Shown here piece after piece: positions 47,888-59,111 of a stretch of 64,000 nucleotides of DNA. Both the position numbers and the translations under genes were made by a program. Below the pieces are notes generated by a model. The model was not told the origin of the DNA, made no database searches, and was given only the letters and a program-made list of their open reading frames with translations. How positions within the stretch are numbered: position 1 is the stretch's first letter; every line of letters begins with the position of its first letter. Origin of the DNA: Heyndrickxia sporothermodurans (GTDB lineage Bacteria; Bacillota; Bacilli; Bacillales; Bacillaceae_C); the NCBI GenBank assembly GCA_016756695.1, contig CP066701.1:944001-1008000 (forward strand), read 5' to 3'.

Positions 47888-49153
47888 ATGAATATCGGTG
47901 CCATTATCAAGTTAAATAGAATAAATCAAAATTTAACACAAGAGGAACTAGCCGATGGAATTATCTCAATTTCCTATCTTTCAAAAATTGAAAATGGGAA
48001 AATTGAACCTAATGAAGAAGTCATAAAGCTTCTCTGTCGCAAACTAGGCATTCAAATCAACAATCAGATTGATGACAGTACAAAAGTAATATGCAATGAA
48101 TGGTTTCACCTCTTGCTAACTTCTTCAAACATCGAAGAAATTAAACAGAAATATCAAGAAGTCAATGAAGTATCCAAAACGATACATGATTCCGAATTAC
48201 AGTTATTAATCAAGATACACATGATCAGATACTATTTAAAAATTGGCGAAACAACGAAAGCATTAGAACAGATTAATAATTTAAAAGATGTAAGCGGTAC
48301 ATTTAACAATTTGCAGAAATATTATTGGTATAAGTTTAATGGGAATTACTATTCGATTATTGAAGAAGAGAATGATGCTTTACGAAATTATACACTTTCG
48401 GAAGATTTACTGCCATTACTTGAATTAAAAGAAGATGAGATAGCAGACATACTATATTCACTTGCAGTTACATACAGTAAACATCGATTAACTTCCGAAG
48501 CACAAAGCTATGCTAATAGGGCATTAGAATACTATCGTCAAGTTTATAATTTTTCGAGATGTGCTGAGTGTCATTTAGTTTTAGGTATTTGTTATAGACG
48601 TATCAACAATCATGACAAGGCAGTAAAAAATTACCAATTAGCTAAACAGCTTGCTGAAAGTACAAAAAATAAAAAGTTAATTCTGTTAACCCATTTAAAT
48701 ATGGGATATCTTTATTTTGTAAAAGGTGATACTGCTAAAGCCATCCAGCACCTTGACATAATAATTAATGACGAAGATGCGTCACTTCATGATCGTTTGT
48801 TATCTATAACTTCTATTATTGGTGAATCCTATAGTAGTAAAAATTTCATAGAAGCAAAAAAGAGAATTACCCAAGGATTAAGTTGGCTAAATGATCAAAA
48901 TAAAGATAAATATTTGCCATTCTATTACGAAATTCTTACTTTTAAATATTTAATATATCAAGAGTACGAAAATTTCGAAATGCTTATGGTTAATAAATTT
49001 ATTCCTTATTTAAAAGAACAAAAAGATTATGCAAAGTTGGCTGAGCATGCGGAATTATTAGGAAAATACTTTGAGGATATACATAAATACAAAAATGCTG
49101 CTACTTACTATAAACTAGTCAACTTTTCTTATAAACAAATAAATCGATTTTAG
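47888..49153 (+). CDS. NprR-like RNPP-family peptide receptor/regulator (HTH + TPR)
   Basis: 421 residues from ATG 47888, 5 bases after AGGTGA. N-terminal HTH_3 domain (about 2-60: IGAIIKLNRINQNLTQEELA, SISYLSKIENGKIEPNEEVI) followed by about nine tetratricopeptide repeats (ALEYYRQVYNFSRCAECHLV, HDKAVKNYQLAKQLAEST, HLNMGYLYFVKGDTAKAIQH). Length and layout match NprR (about 423 residues) rather than Rap proteins, which lack the HTH, or PlcR, which is shorter. Such receptors bind a re-imported oligopeptide through the TPRs and switch DNA binding. A secreted-peptide gene begins 10 bases downstream, strongly suggesting a cognate receptor-pheromone pair. Confidence 0.85.
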   Translation: MNIGAIIKLNRINQNLTQEELADGIISISYLSKIENGKIEPNEEVIKLLCRKLGIQINNQIDDSTKVICNEWFHLLLTSSNIEEIKQKYQEVNEVSKTIHDSELQLLIKIHMIRYYLKIGETTKALEQINNLKDVSGTFNNLQKYYWYKFNGNYYSIIEEENDALRNYTLSEDLLPLLELKEDEIADILYSLAVTYSKHRLTSEAQSYANRALEYYRQVYNFSRCAECHLVLGICYRRINNHDKAVKNYQLAKQLAESTKNKKLILLTHLNMGYLYFVKGDTAKAIQHLDIIINDEDASLHDRLLSITSIIGESYSSKNFIEAKKRITQGLSWLNDQNKDKYLPFYYEILTFKYLIYQEYENFEMLMVNKFIPYLKEQKDYAKLAEHAELLGKYFEDIHKYKNAATYYKLVNFSYKQINRF

Positions 49154-49163
49154 GAGGTTAACT

Positions 49164-49313
49164 ATGAAAAAGACATTATTCTCTCTAGCAATTGGTGCCT
49201 TACTAATTTGTGGTTCTCTAGTTGGTAACGAAGTTTTAAATAAAGATAATAATAATATTAAATATTTGGGACTTGGAGGTGGGGAAAAGGAACCAAGTAT
49301 CCTTTCCATTAAA
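49164..49313 (+). CDS. Probable exported signalling propeptide (NprX/Phr-like)
   Basis: 49 codons with its own TTAGGAGGTTAACTATG site. It starts MKKTLFSLAIGALLICGSLV: two Lys then a hydrophobic stretch, a Sec signal peptide. The remainder ends NNNIKIFGTWRWGKGTKYPF and a final His. This layout (receptor gene, then a short exported peptide whose C-terminus is the pheromone) is that of nprR-nprX, plcR-papR, rap-phr and aimR-aimP. The mature peptide is probably the last 5-8 residues (for example KGTKYPFH), but processing is inferred. The sequence resembles no pheromone I know. A terminator follows, closing the cassette. Confidence 0.7.
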
Positions 49314-49340
49314 GCACCTGTTGCTTAAAACTATTACTAA

Positions 49341-49376
49341 AAAAGAAGTAAACCCGATTACTTCTTTTTTTATTTT
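49341..49376. terminator. Terminator of the receptor-propeptide cassette
   Basis: AGAAGTAA (49345-49352) pairs with TTACTTCT (49359-49366), followed by T7ATTTT. A further GCATGC-AATA-GCATGC dyad (about 49395-49410) lies downstream of yerC. Confidence 0.8.
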
Positions 49377-49423
49377 ACTTTCCCAAACAAAAAAGCATGC
49401 AATAGCATGCCCTTATTCCAATT

Positions 49424-49738
49424 TTATTCCTCTGCTTCTTCCCGATCTGACCCTTTAATCCGCTCCAATACCATCTCATAAGAATCGTTTCCATAATTCA
49501 AACATCTTTTCACCCGTGATATTGTGGCTGTGCTGGCGCCTGTTTCGGATTCAATGATGTGATAGGTTTTCTTTTCACGTAGCATTCTGGCTACTTCTAA
49601 ACGCTGTGCCAGTGATTGGATTTCGTTTATCGTGCATAGGTCATCAAAGAATCGATAACATTCTTCTTTATCTTTTAGCGAAAGTATGGATTCAAATAAT
49701 TGATCCAATGCTTTCCCACGTAATTTGTCTATTTGCAT
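49424..49738 (-). CDS. yerC: TrpR-like transcriptional regulator YerC
   Basis: 104 residues after AGAGGAGAGGATAAA. TrpR-family helix-turn-helix: LCTINEIQSLAQRLEVARML, ETGASTATISRVKRCLNYGN. It matches the YerC/YecD family, conserved beside yerB in Bacillus; its target is unknown to me. It is co-oriented with yerB and yerA upstream and starts 23 bases after the yerB stop. Confidence 0.88.
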   Translation of the reverse strand: MQIDKLRGKALDQLFESILSLKDKEECYRFFDDLCTINEIQSLAQRLEVARMLREKKTYHIIESETGASTATISRVKRCLNYGNDSYEMVLERIKGSDREEAEE

Positions 49739-49761
49739 TTTATCCTCTCCTCTTTAACCCA

Positions 49762-50796
49762 TTACTCTGAAAATGACACATCTTTTAAATTTGGTACGAT
49801 GTTGATCCATGTTTTCCCCGGTACAAATTTAGCTGGAATCCCGTTTTCGTAAGGAATTATCTTCCCTTCTACATTGCGCCACTCTACTTCACGGTATGTC
49901 CCCTTTTGGATAAAATAAGCTTTTCCTCCAGAAGTTAAATCAATACTGCGACGTCCGTAATCATCGATAATTTTGTGTTGCATTTCAACAACCAATAAAT
50001 TATCCAGCAAAACAGGTTTCTTCGTTTCCAAATCAATAGTTTGCTCATTACCTGAGAATCGTTTAAATTTCTGCAATTTTTCATCATATTTATATTCAGC
50101 ATTAAATATAGAATTAGTTGAATAGCGAATGAGTATATGTTTTACTTTTTGCCTTGTAATTTGCTTTAATTCAGTTTCAGAAGCGAAATTTAAAGCTTTC
50201 GGTGGTGTATCCATATTGAAATTTTTCATTGTTGCACCTTTACGTATATTTTCATACGTAATATAGGAATTATGGGGTGCTTGCCTATCACTTGATCGCT
50301 TAAATAGAGTTCCATCATACTGGATACCATTTATATTATCAATATATCCACTCTCGAGCATTTTTTTAGCCTCAGGGCTATAGCCATGGGCAATATAAAA
50401 GCTATTATATCCTTTTGCTAACTCGATAAAGTAATCCCTTGAACTACGAACTGGACCAATTCTATTTGGTTGTTCGCTTTGAAAGATCGCTAAAAATCGT
50501 GTAATATCACCTTCAGCTAATACTTCGTAAACAATATCAGCTTCAGTTAAACCCGATTGCGGACGTGCTTTTGGGTGATTGTTGATCATCACGGAAACGG
50601 CACGGGTTCTTGGTTTTTCATTAGCTTCTAAACCTGTTAATGGAAAAGTGAATTTCACGTTTGGCTTTTTATTTCCTGAAACTTCCCCTCTTTCAGGAGA
50701 TTTAGCGGCTTCATTTTTTTCTGTTTCCCTTTTATGACTACAAGCCGATAATACACAAACAAGTACTATCGCAAGTAAAAAAGTTTTCTTGAACAT
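49762..50796 (-). CDS. yerB: DUF3048 lipoprotein YerB
   Basis: 344 residues from ATG 50796; an ATG five codons earlier abuts the AAAGGGG site too closely to be used. Lipoprotein signal MFKKTFLLAIVLVCVLSACS with lipobox LSAC. DUF3048 strings: RAVSVMINNHPKARPQSGLT, EADIVYEVLAEGDITRFLAI, RIGPVRSSRDYFIELAKGYN. Exported and membrane-anchored; molecular role unknown. Between yerA and yerC, as in B. subtilis. Confidence 0.87.
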   Translation of the reverse strand: MFKKTFLLAIVLVCVLSACSHKRETEKNEAAKSPERGEVSGNKKPNVKFTFPLTGLEANEKPRTRAVSVMINNHPKARPQSGLTEADIVYEVLAEGDITRFLAIFQSEQPNRIGPVRSSRDYFIELAKGYNSFYIAHGYSPEAKKMLESGYIDNINGIQYDGTLFKRSSDRQAPHNSYITYENIRKGATMKNFNMDTPPKALNFASETELKQITRQKVKHILIRYSTNSIFNAEYKYDEKLQKFKRFSGNEQTIDLETKKPVLLDNLLVVEMQHKIIDDYGRRSIDLTSGGKAYFIQKGTYREVEWRNVEGKIIPYENGIPAKFVPGKTWINIVPNLKDVSFSE

Positions 50797-50844
50797 ATAT
50801 AATTCATGCATCCCCTTTTTTAGGCCGTTTTACCACATGTAATT

Positions 50845-52587
50845 TTACCTCATAATCGTTGGAAAAAGTACCGTTTTATTCATTACATCAAATATTCCTC
50901 TTTGCGTTATACGGATATATGGTAAATGTGTCGCTGAGAAGAATAGTAACGAATAGATCGGATCATTATGCGGATAGCCTCTTTCAATTAAAAGCTCTTT
51001 AAGCCTCTTCTCTTCTTTAATTAATATATCCATTGGCTTATTTGACATAAATCCGGAAAGATTTAATGGAATTTCGTGAATGACTTTTCCTTTTTCAGTC
51101 ATCACAATCCCCCCGCCAAGTTCTTTCATCCGATTAAATGCACAAACCATATCATTTTTATTTTTACCAATTAAAATAATATCTCCAGTGCTTGAAAACG
51201 AGGATGCAAAGCCCATTAAGCTATTTGAAAAACCTTTCACCATCGTATTAATTCTCCAAGATCCATCCCGTCCAATCAAAATTAGAAAGCTTTCATCATG
51301 GTCAGTCGTTAATTCATCCGTTGCAATATCAAAAGTAACGGAATATGGCTTGGTAATTACATCATTAATCATTTCAATCCCAAATGGCATCGAAAATTGT
51401 AAATCATCGTAATCAAGTTCCCAATCGAATTGCAATGGAGCAAAACCATACTCTTCCCACTCAATATCTTTATCTTCTATTATTGCTGTTCCATCTTTTT
51501 TTAGCCATTTCCCTTTAGAAAGTACGGAAATTGGTGTCGGATTGTGTTCATCCTCAAGGAAATTAATGCTGGCAACACGGCCGGTTGCAATTAATCCGTG
51601 GAGGTGTTCAATATTATAATATTTCGCCACATTAAATGAAGCCATATGATATGCATCAATAACAGGTACCCCATGTTCTATGGCCATTCGAATCAAACGA
51701 TCGATAATTCCATTTTCGTAAAAGGCTGGTGTCGAACCATCTGTATTGAAAAACATTGAGTCATATTGATCGATTCCTAATCTTTTCATATCTTCCAAAA
51801 GTACAGGAAGATCTGGACGGATCGAGGAGTGACGAAGTGAAACCATATAGCCTTGCATTAGACGTTTGTATACTTCCTCACCAGTCATTGCTTCATGATC
51901 ACAATCAGCTCCAAATAGCATCATTTTTGCGAGTGTTTTCTCTGATGCACCCGGAAAATGGCCTTCAATTTTCTTTCTCATTCGCTTCGCTTCTTGCATC
52001 CAGTGAAGTATTAAATCATCTCCGTCAAGCAGCTTAGGCCATCCTGTCAATTCTCCGCCTTGTAAAACCGCATCATGCTCAAGCCACGATTTCACCTCAC
52101 CATGTGAGAAAATAGTCTCTTCTTCCCTTAGCTCTGTTTGTGAATCAAATCGGCTCCACCAATACATTGTTACAGGTGAATGTCTTAGTTCCCTAATTAG
52201 AGAAAACGCTTTCTTTTTTCCTAATTGTAAAGCAAGCACTAAATTATCATTAATAATTGTTGTTGTCCCCGATTGTGATGCATATCGTGCAAACGATTGG
52301 GGATTATATAACTGAAATGGGTGAACATGCGGTTCAATATATCCCGGAACAAGTGTGAGACCTGAACAATCAATTACTTCACAGTTAGCCGTATTTTCAG
52401 GAAGCTCGTCCCCGGTATACACAATCCGATCTCCATATATCCAAATATGACCATTCATCCATTTACGAAACATTGAGTGTAAATACCGTGCATTTTTCAA
52501 AAGTAATGTCGGAGATTTTTTACCGCTGACAACTGCTACATGATCACGGATTTGCTTATTCTTCCATCGGTATCGTTGATCTAACAT
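50845..52587 (-). CDS. yerA: Adenine deaminase-like amidohydrolase YerA
   Basis: 580 residues. Amidohydrolase TIM barrel: LTLVPGYIEPHVHPFQLYNP (HxH metal site), EGHFPGASEKTLAKMMLFGA, DHEAMTGEEVYKRLMQGYMV, FFNTDGSTPAFY, and the C-terminal ADE domain SFSSTGDIILIGKNKNDMVC, MKELGGGIVMTEKGKVIHEI. Related to adenine deaminase, which would feed hypoxanthine into purine salvage beside the pur operon. B. subtilis YerA is a separate paralogue of AdeC, so the substrate is uncertain. Confidence 0.85.
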   Translation of the reverse strand: MLDQRYRWKNKQIRDHVAVVSGKKSPTLLLKNARYLHSMFRKWMNGHIWIYGDRIVYTGDELPENTANCEVIDCSGLTLVPGYIEPHVHPFQLYNPQSFARYASQSGTTTIINDNLVLALQLGKKKAFSLIRELRHSPVTMYWWSRFDSQTELREEETIFSHGEVKSWLEHDAVLQGGELTGWPKLLDGDDLILHWMQEAKRMRKKIEGHFPGASEKTLAKMMLFGADCDHEAMTGEEVYKRLMQGYMVSLRHSSIRPDLPVLLEDMKRLGIDQYDSMFFNTDGSTPAFYENGIIDRLIRMAIEHGVPVIDAYHMASFNVAKYYNIEHLHGLIATGRVASINFLEDEHNPTPISVLSKGKWLKKDGTAIIEDKDIEWEEYGFAPLQFDWELDYDDLQFSMPFGIEMINDVITKPYSVTFDIATDELTTDHDESFLILIGRDGSWRINTMVKGFSNSLMGFASSFSSTGDIILIGKNKNDMVCAFNRMKELGGGIVMTEKGKVIHEIPLNLSGFMSNKPMDILIKEEKRLKELLIERGYPHNDPIYSLLFFSATHLPYIRITQRGIFDVMNKTVLFPTIMR

Positions 52588-52704
52588 GAACTTCCCTCCC
52601 TAGGGAGTTTTCTCTTTTTATTTACAATCGTATCATATGTTACCTTTTAACGCATTAAAGTTTTGAAATAAATTGTAAAAATTTTGTGAAAGGGTGGGAT
52701 TGAG

Positions 52705-53046
52705 ATGAAAGTGAACAAAAACATCGGAATCGTTAATGCAATGATTCGAATTACCTGCGGGTTGACCTTTCTTGCTTGGTCTACTGCAAAGTTATCCAAA
52801 AAACCTCGATGTAATTCATATGTATTAGTGATGCTGTTAAGTGCAATGAAAGTTGCTGAAGGCATTGTTAGATTTTGTCCTGTGACAGAGCTATTAAAAA
52901 ACTGCCCATGGACAAAACCTCAACATACAACTTCTAGTAGTAATAGCAATGAAGGTCAACATCAACAGCAATCTACTCAAAGCGGTGGAAATGAGATTGA
53001 TTTGATGGGTGAAATGAAAAAGTTCCAAGATCAATTAGAAGATTAA
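52705..53046 (+). CDS. DUF2892 membrane protein
   Basis: 113 residues. DUF2892 (inner membrane protein YgaP-like): VNKNIGIVNAMIRITCGLTF as the first transmembrane helix, a second hydrophobic stretch VLVMLLSAMKVAEGIVRFCP and the family motif CPVTELLKNCPWT with two Cys. A Ser/Asn/Gln-rich linker and an acidic tail follow (LMGEMKKFQDQLED). Function unknown; DUF2892 proteins often accompany rhodanese domains, none of which is present here. Confidence 0.8.
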   Translation: MKVNKNIGIVNAMIRITCGLTFLAWSTAKLSKKPRCNSYVLVMLLSAMKVAEGIVRFCPVTELLKNCPWTKPQHTTSSSNSNEGQHQQQSTQSGGNEIDLMGEMKKFQDQLED

Positions 53047-53058
53047 TTAACAGGTGAA

Positions 53059-53092
53059 AATCGGACTCAACTTCGAGTCCGATTATTTTATT
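53059..53092. terminator. Bidirectional terminator
   Basis: AATCGGACTC (53059-53068) pairs with GAGTCCGATT (53075-53084), then TATTTTATTT; serves the DUF2892 gene and possibly the end of the pur operon. Confidence 0.8.
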
Positions 53093-53147
53093 TAAAGCAA
53101 ATAAGTATCAACATTTTTTATCATCAGTCTTACATAGTATCCTGCAA

Positions 53148-53163
53148 TGTCTAGCTCCAGCGC
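53148..53163. repeat. Short dispersed-repeat motif TGTCTAGCTCCAGCGC
   Basis: This 16-base string is, from memory, the edge of a repeat dispersed in many Bacillus genomes, usually in intergenic positions. Only the edge is here, 17 bases downstream of purD. Confidence 0.45.
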
Positions 53164-53179
53164 TTTTTACTTTTCTTAT

Positions 53180-54442
<1,263 letters not shown>

Positions 54443-54518
54443 TCACCTCATTAATTTAGGAAGTAAGGGACATGGTTTATTTATTCGAACCCATGTCCCT
54501 TTGAATTGTAAAATAACC

Positions 54519-56048
54519 TTAATGTTTGAAATGGCGGATGCCGGTAAATACCATCGCTATGCCAAATTCATCTGCTTTCTTGATGGAGTCCTCATCACGA
54601 ATCGATCCGCCTGGCTGAATGATCGCTGTTATCCCGGCTTTTGCTGCAGCTTCAACGGTGTCATCCATTGGGAAGAACGCATCCGAGGCCATGATCGCCC
54701 CTTTCGCTTGCTCGCCGGCTTGATCCAACGCAATTTTCGCTGACCCTACTCGGTTCATTTGACCGGCACCTATTCCGAGTGTCATTTCCTTATTTGTCAC
54801 AACAATGGCATTTGATTTCACATGTTTAACGACTTTCCATCCTAATTTAAGTGCCTTCCATTCTTCTTCAGTTGGTTCCCTTTTTGTTGGAACAGTAATA
54901 TTAGCGTTTTCCAAAGTAAACGAATCTTGATCTTGTACGAGTAATCCACCTTCAACTGATGTGATGACACGTTCACCTTTATTTTCATGATTAAACGGAA
55001 CCGTTAATAACCTTAAATTCTTTTTGGCTGTTAAAATTGCTAAGGCATCATCTGAAAATGAAGGAGCAATGATAATTTCTAAGAAAATTTCATGTAATTG
55101 CTCGGCCGTTTCTTTATCAACCTCACGATTAAAAGCAATAATTCCTCCAAAAATTGAGGTTGAATCAGCAGCATAGGCTTTAGCAAATGCTTTCGATGGA
55201 CTACTTCCAACCCCAACGCCACAAGGATTCATATGTTTAACAGCTACAGCAACCGGTTCAGAAAAATCTTTTACAATTTGAAGGGCTGCATCTGCATCAT
55301 GAATATTATTGTAAGATAGTTCCTTCCCATGTAATTGTTTTGCATGAGCAATAGAAAACGGAGAACCAATCGGATTGACATAAAAACTAGCCTTTTGATG
55401 CGGATTCTCCCCATAACGTAACGTTTGCTTTAATTCATATGAAAACGTGACACGTTCAGGATTTTCCTCATCTACAAGTTTTGTCATATAATCTGCGATA
55501 TAGGAATCATAAGCAGCAGTATGACGGAAAACTTTTGCGGCTAATCGTTTGTTCGTTTCTTTAGAAACATTCCCATTACTCTTCAACTCTGCTAATACAC
55601 CTTCATAATCGTGGGAATCAACAACAACTGTGACATACTCATGGTTTTTCGCAGCAGATCTAAGCATGGTTGGTCCGCCAATATCAATATTTTCAATGGC
55701 GTCTGCTTCAGTTACATCTGGTTTTGCAATAGTTTGCTGGAAAGGATAAAGATTGACACAAACAAGATCGATTGGTGAAATTCCTTGTTGATCTAATTGC
55801 TCCAAGTGTTTGGGGTTACGTTTAGCTAATAGTCCCCCATGAATAAAAGGATGAAGCGTTTTTACCCTACCTTCCAAAATTTCCGGAAAGCCCGTTACAT
55901 CTTCTACTCCTATTACCGTTAACCCCGCTTCAACTAATGCTTTTTTCGTTCCGCCTGTTGAAATAATTTCAAACCCTAATTCAAGTAATCCTTGAGCAAA
56001 TTCAACGATTCCTGTTTTATCTGAAACACTAATGAGTGCACGTTTCAT
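54519..56048 (-). CDS. purH: Bifunctional AICAR transformylase/IMP cyclohydrolase PurH
   Basis: 509 residues. N-terminal cyclohydrolase (MGS-like: [60 protein letters not shown]) and C-terminal transformylase ([59 protein letters not shown]). Last two steps to IMP. Its ATG overlaps the purN stop by 4 bases. Confidence 0.96.
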   Translation of the reverse strand: MKRALISVSDKTGIVEFAQGLLELGFEIISTGGTKKALVEAGLTVIGVEDVTGFPEILEGRVKTLHPFIHGGLLAKRNPKHLEQLDQQGISPIDLVCVNLYPFQQTIAKPDVTEADAIENIDIGGPTMLRSAAKNHEYVTVVVDSHDYEGVLAELKSNGNVSKETNKRLAAKVFRHTAAYDSYIADYMTKLVDEENPERVTFSYELKQTLRYGENPHQKASFYVNPIGSPFSIAHAKQLHGKELSYNNIHDADAALQIVKDFSEPVAVAVKHMNPCGVGVGSSPSKAFAKAYAADSTSIFGGIIAFNREVDKETAEQLHEIFLEIIIAPSFSDDALAILTAKKNLRLLTVPFNHENKGERVITSVEGGLLVQDQDSFTLENANITVPTKREPTEEEWKALKLGWKVVKHVKSNAIVVTNKEMTLGIGAGQMNRVGSAKIALDQAGEQAKGAIMASDAFFPMDDTVEAAAKAGITAIIQPGGSIRDEDSIKKADEFGIAMVFTGIRHFKH

Positions 56049-56644
56049 CGTGAAGCTTCCTCCTTTTCCAACAAAAAACTTTTTTGAAATAGTAATTGTA
56101 TCATTTCTGGGTATAATCGGTGTTCAATTTTATGTACCTTTTCAGCTAACGATTGCTCTGTATCTGATTCTTCAACCTTTAAAGACTCTTGGGCAATAAT
56201 TGGACCCGTGTCCATTCCTTCGTCTACAAAATGAACAGTTACTCCTGTCACTTTCACGCCGGCTTGAAGGGCTTGCCCAATCGCATTCTTTCCGGGAAAA
56301 GATGGTAGAAGTGATGGATGAATATTAATGATTCGCTTTGAAAATGCTTGTAATAATGTTGGCCCAATCAGTCTCATATAGCCCGCCAACACAATTAATT
56401 CAATCTCACGTTTTTGTAATTCCAACACAATTTCCTTTTCAAATGCAGCTTTCGTTTCATATGTTTTTGGCTCAAATGCAAAGATAGGTGTACTTTCCTT
56501 TTTGGCCCTCTCTATAACAAACGCATTTGGCTTGTCACACACAAGCAGCTCTATTGATGCATCTAATGCCCCATTTTTTACGGCATCAACAATTGCTTGA
56601 TAATTACTTCCATTTCCGGAAGCGAATATCGCTATTTTCTTCAT
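56045..56644 (-). CDS. purN: GAR formyltransferase PurN
   Basis: 199 residues from the ATG giving [20 protein letters not shown], 7-8 bases after AGGGAG; an ATG 30 bases upstream lies inside purM and before that site. Family motifs: [40 protein letters not shown], and the catalytic Asn/His/Asp set ([26 protein letters not shown]). It uses 10-formyl-THF. Four bases after purM. Confidence 0.95.
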   Translation of the reverse strand: MKKIAIFASGNGSNYQAIVDAVKNGALDASIELLVCDKPNAFVIERAKKESTPIFAFEPKTYETKAAFEKEIVLELQKREIELIVLAGYMRLIGPTLLQAFSKRIINIHPSLLPSFPGKNAIGQALQAGVKVTGVTVHFVDEGMDTGPIIAQESLKVEESDTEQSLAEKVHKIEHRLYPEMIQLLFQKSFLLEKEEASR

Positions 56645-56648
56645 CTTG

Positions 56649-57674
56649 TTAACTCCCTGAAACAAAACGAACACCTGGTTGTTTTGTAATTACACCAATT
56701 TTATAAGCATCATTACCGAAGAATTCGAGTGCTTGATTCGCTATTTCCTGATCAACCGCAACGACAAAGCCAATCCCCATATTAAATGTATTAAACATTT
56801 CTAGTTGATCGATTTCACCATATTTTTCGATTGCTTTAAAAATAGGCAAGATAGGCCAGGAGTTTTGCGCAACTTCTACCCCTAATCCTTCCGGAAGCAT
56901 TCTCGGAATATTTTCAATGAAGCCTCCGCCAGTTATATGCGCCATTCCTTTAATTTCAAATTGAGTAATCGCCTCTAGGACTGGCTTAACATATATTTTG
57001 GTAGGCTTTAGTAATTCAATGCCAAGGGGCTCATCTAACTCAGGAAGCTTTTCGTCAAGAGAAAACTGATGGTCTTCAAAAAAGATCTTTCTTACTAAAG
57101 AGTAACCGTTACTATGAATGCCGCTCGAAGCCAATCCGATTAAAATATCGCCTTCGTGTAGATATTCACCCGTAATAAGTTCCGTTTTTTCACATGCCCC
57201 CACGGAAAAACCAGCTAAATCATATTCATTTACTCCATAAAGTCCCGGCATTTCTGCGGTTTCTCCGCCAATTAATGCACATCCAGCCTGTTCGCAGCCA
57301 TCTGCAATTCCTTTAACAATGACTTCAATCTTTTCCGGAATCGATTTCCCACAAGCAATATAATCAAGAAAATATAAAGGTTCCGCACCTTGGACAACAA
57401 TATCATTCACACACATCGCTACACAGTCGATGCCAATCGTGTCATGCCGATCCATTTGAAAAGCTAATTTCAGCTTTGTTCCAACACCGTCTGTACCCGA
57501 AACGAGCACAGGCTCTTTAAGATTGAGCGCCGATAAATCAAACACACCGCCAAAGCTCCCTAATTGGCCAAGAACACCTAATCGATTAGTACGTGCAGCA
57601 TGTTTTTTAATCCTTTCCACCGCTTCATAACCAGCTTCAATATCGACTCCTGCATCACGATACGTATTTGCCAT
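56649..57674 (-). CDS. purM: AIR synthetase PurM
   Basis: 341 residues from ATG 57674, 11 bases after AGGAGG; the nearer GTG at 57683 lies within two bases of that site and is not used. Motifs: [100 protein letters not shown]. Closes the imidazole ring. 15 bases after purF. Confidence 0.95.
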   Translation of the reverse strand: MANTYRDAGVDIEAGYEAVERIKKHAARTNRLGVLGQLGSFGGVFDLSALNLKEPVLVSGTDGVGTKLKLAFQMDRHDTIGIDCVAMCVNDIVVQGAEPLYFLDYIACGKSIPEKIEVIVKGIADGCEQAGCALIGGETAEMPGLYGVNEYDLAGFSVGACEKTELITGEYLHEGDILIGLASSGIHSNGYSLVRKIFFEDHQFSLDEKLPELDEPLGIELLKPTKIYVKPVLEAITQFEIKGMAHITGGGFIENIPRMLPEGLGVEVAQNSWPILPIFKAIEKYGEIDQLEMFNTFNMGIGFVVAVDQEIANQALEFFGNDAYKIGVITKQPGVRFVSGS

Positions 57675-57689
57675 TTCCTTCACAGCCTC

Positions 57690-59111
57690 CTAGCGCACAA
57701 GTTCTTTTTCATGAGGTAGTACAGTGTCTGGATAAATTTCTGTCGGATAATTACCCGTAAAGCATGCTAAGCATTGACCGCATTGATTTCCATCTTGAGG
57801 TCTACCAATCGCTTTTAACATTCCTTCCACGCTTAAAAATGTTAAGGAATCGGCTCCAATAATTTCTCGAATTTCTTCGACACTATGTTTCGATGCAATT
57901 AATTCTTCATGGGTAGATGTATCAATTCCATAGAAGCATGGATTTTTCATAGGAGGTGAACTAATACATACATGCACCTCTTTCGCACCTGCTTCTCTTA
58001 GCATGGTCACAATTCGCCGACTTGTCGTTCCTCTTACGATTGAATCATCAACCATGATCACACGCTTGCCTTCAACTACACCTCGAACCGGAGCTAATTT
58101 CATCTTAACGCCTTGCTCTCTTAACGATTGAGAAGGCTGGATAAACGTCCGCCCGACATAACGATTTTTAATTAACCCGAGCTCATAAGGGATTCCTGCT
58201 AATTCAGCATAGCCAATGGCAGCCGATATACTTGAATCTGGTACACCTGTTACAACATCCGCATCTATTTGTGCTTCCATCGCTAATTGTTTCCCCATAC
58301 TTTTTCTTGCCGTATGAACATTAATTCCGTGAATATTACTATCTGGTCGTGAAAAATAGACATATTCCATCGTACAAATTGCACTTGAAGTAGAAAGGGT
58401 AAATGGTTCTGAATGGAGACCACGATCATCAATGACAATTAGTTCTCCGGGCATAACATCTCGCACAAATTCAGCTCCAATAATGTCAAAAGCACATGTC
58501 TCAGATGCAACACAATAAGCATCACCTATTTGACCAATTGACAGTGGACGTAAACCATTTGGATCTAAGGCGACCATCATTTCCGTTTCTGTCATTAGTA
58601 AAAACGCATAAGCCCCTTTAAGCATAGTCAGCGCATTTTTTAATTGATCATTTAACGATAGGTAACCGCTTCTTTTGATTAAATGTGCCAATACTTCAGT
58701 ATCCGAGCTTGTTTGAAAAATACTTCCTTGAGCTTCAAGCTGATGCTTCAGTGCATTCGCATTGACAATATTTCCATTGTGAGCAAGTGCTAAGCTGCCG
58801 TTTTGCGAATTAAAGAGGAGGGGTTGAACATTTTCAATTCCTCCCCCGCCTGCAGTTGCATAACGAACGTGACCAATCGCAGACTTTCCATGTAATTTTT
58901 CAATTTTTCCTTCATTAAAAACTTCAGTAACGAGTCCTTCTCCCTTTAAAACTTGCAGTCTGCCGCCATTAGATACAACGATGCCAGCACCTTCTTGGCC
59001 CCGATGTTGCAAACTATGCAGGCCATAGTAAGTAATTTTCGCTGCATCTGGATGTCCCCAAATTCCAAAAACACCACATTCCTCATTTAACCCTTTTAGT
59101 TCAGCAAGCAT
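57690..59111 (-). CDS. purF: Amidophosphoribosyltransferase PurF
   Basis: 473 residues from the ATG giving [20 protein letters not shown], 7 bases after AAAGGAG; an upstream in-frame codon 18 bases earlier precedes this site. As in B. subtilis, an 11-residue propeptide ([11 protein letters not shown]) must be cut to free the catalytic N-terminal Cys12. Ntn glutaminase domain ([14 protein letters not shown]), PRPP loop [20 protein letters not shown], and 4Fe-4S cysteines near [20 protein letters not shown]. Committed step of the pathway. It overlaps the purL 3' end by 16 bases. Confidence 0.95.
   Translation of the reverse strand: MLAELKGLNEECGVFGIWGHPDAAKITYYGLHSLQHRGQEGAGIVVSNGGRLQVLKGEGLVTEVFNEGKIEKLHGKSAIGHVRYATAGGGGIENVQPLLFNSQNGSLALAHNGNIVNANALKHQLEAQGSIFQTSSDTEVLAHLIKRSGYLSLNDQLKNALTMLKGAYAFLLMTETEMMVALDPNGLRPLSIGQIGDAYCVASETCAFDIIGAEFVRDVMPGELIVIDDRGLHSEPFTLSTSSAICTMEYVYFSRPDSNIHGINVHTARKSMGKQLAMEAQIDADVVTGVPDSSISAAIGYAELAGIPYELGLIKNRYVGRTFIQPSQSLREQGVKMKLAPVRGVVEGKRVIMVDDSIVRGTTSRRIVTMLREAGAKEVHVCISSPPMKNPCFYGIDTSTHEELIASKHSVEEIREIIGADSLTFLSVEGMLKAIGRPQDGNQCGQCLACFTGNYPTEIYPDTVLPHEKELVR

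Noticed and set aside
49164..49329. Reading the propeptide as ending LSIKAPVA
   Set aside because: That reading needs a frame change near 49262; base counting from ATG 49164 gives the frame ending KGTKYPFH and TAA at 49311-49313.
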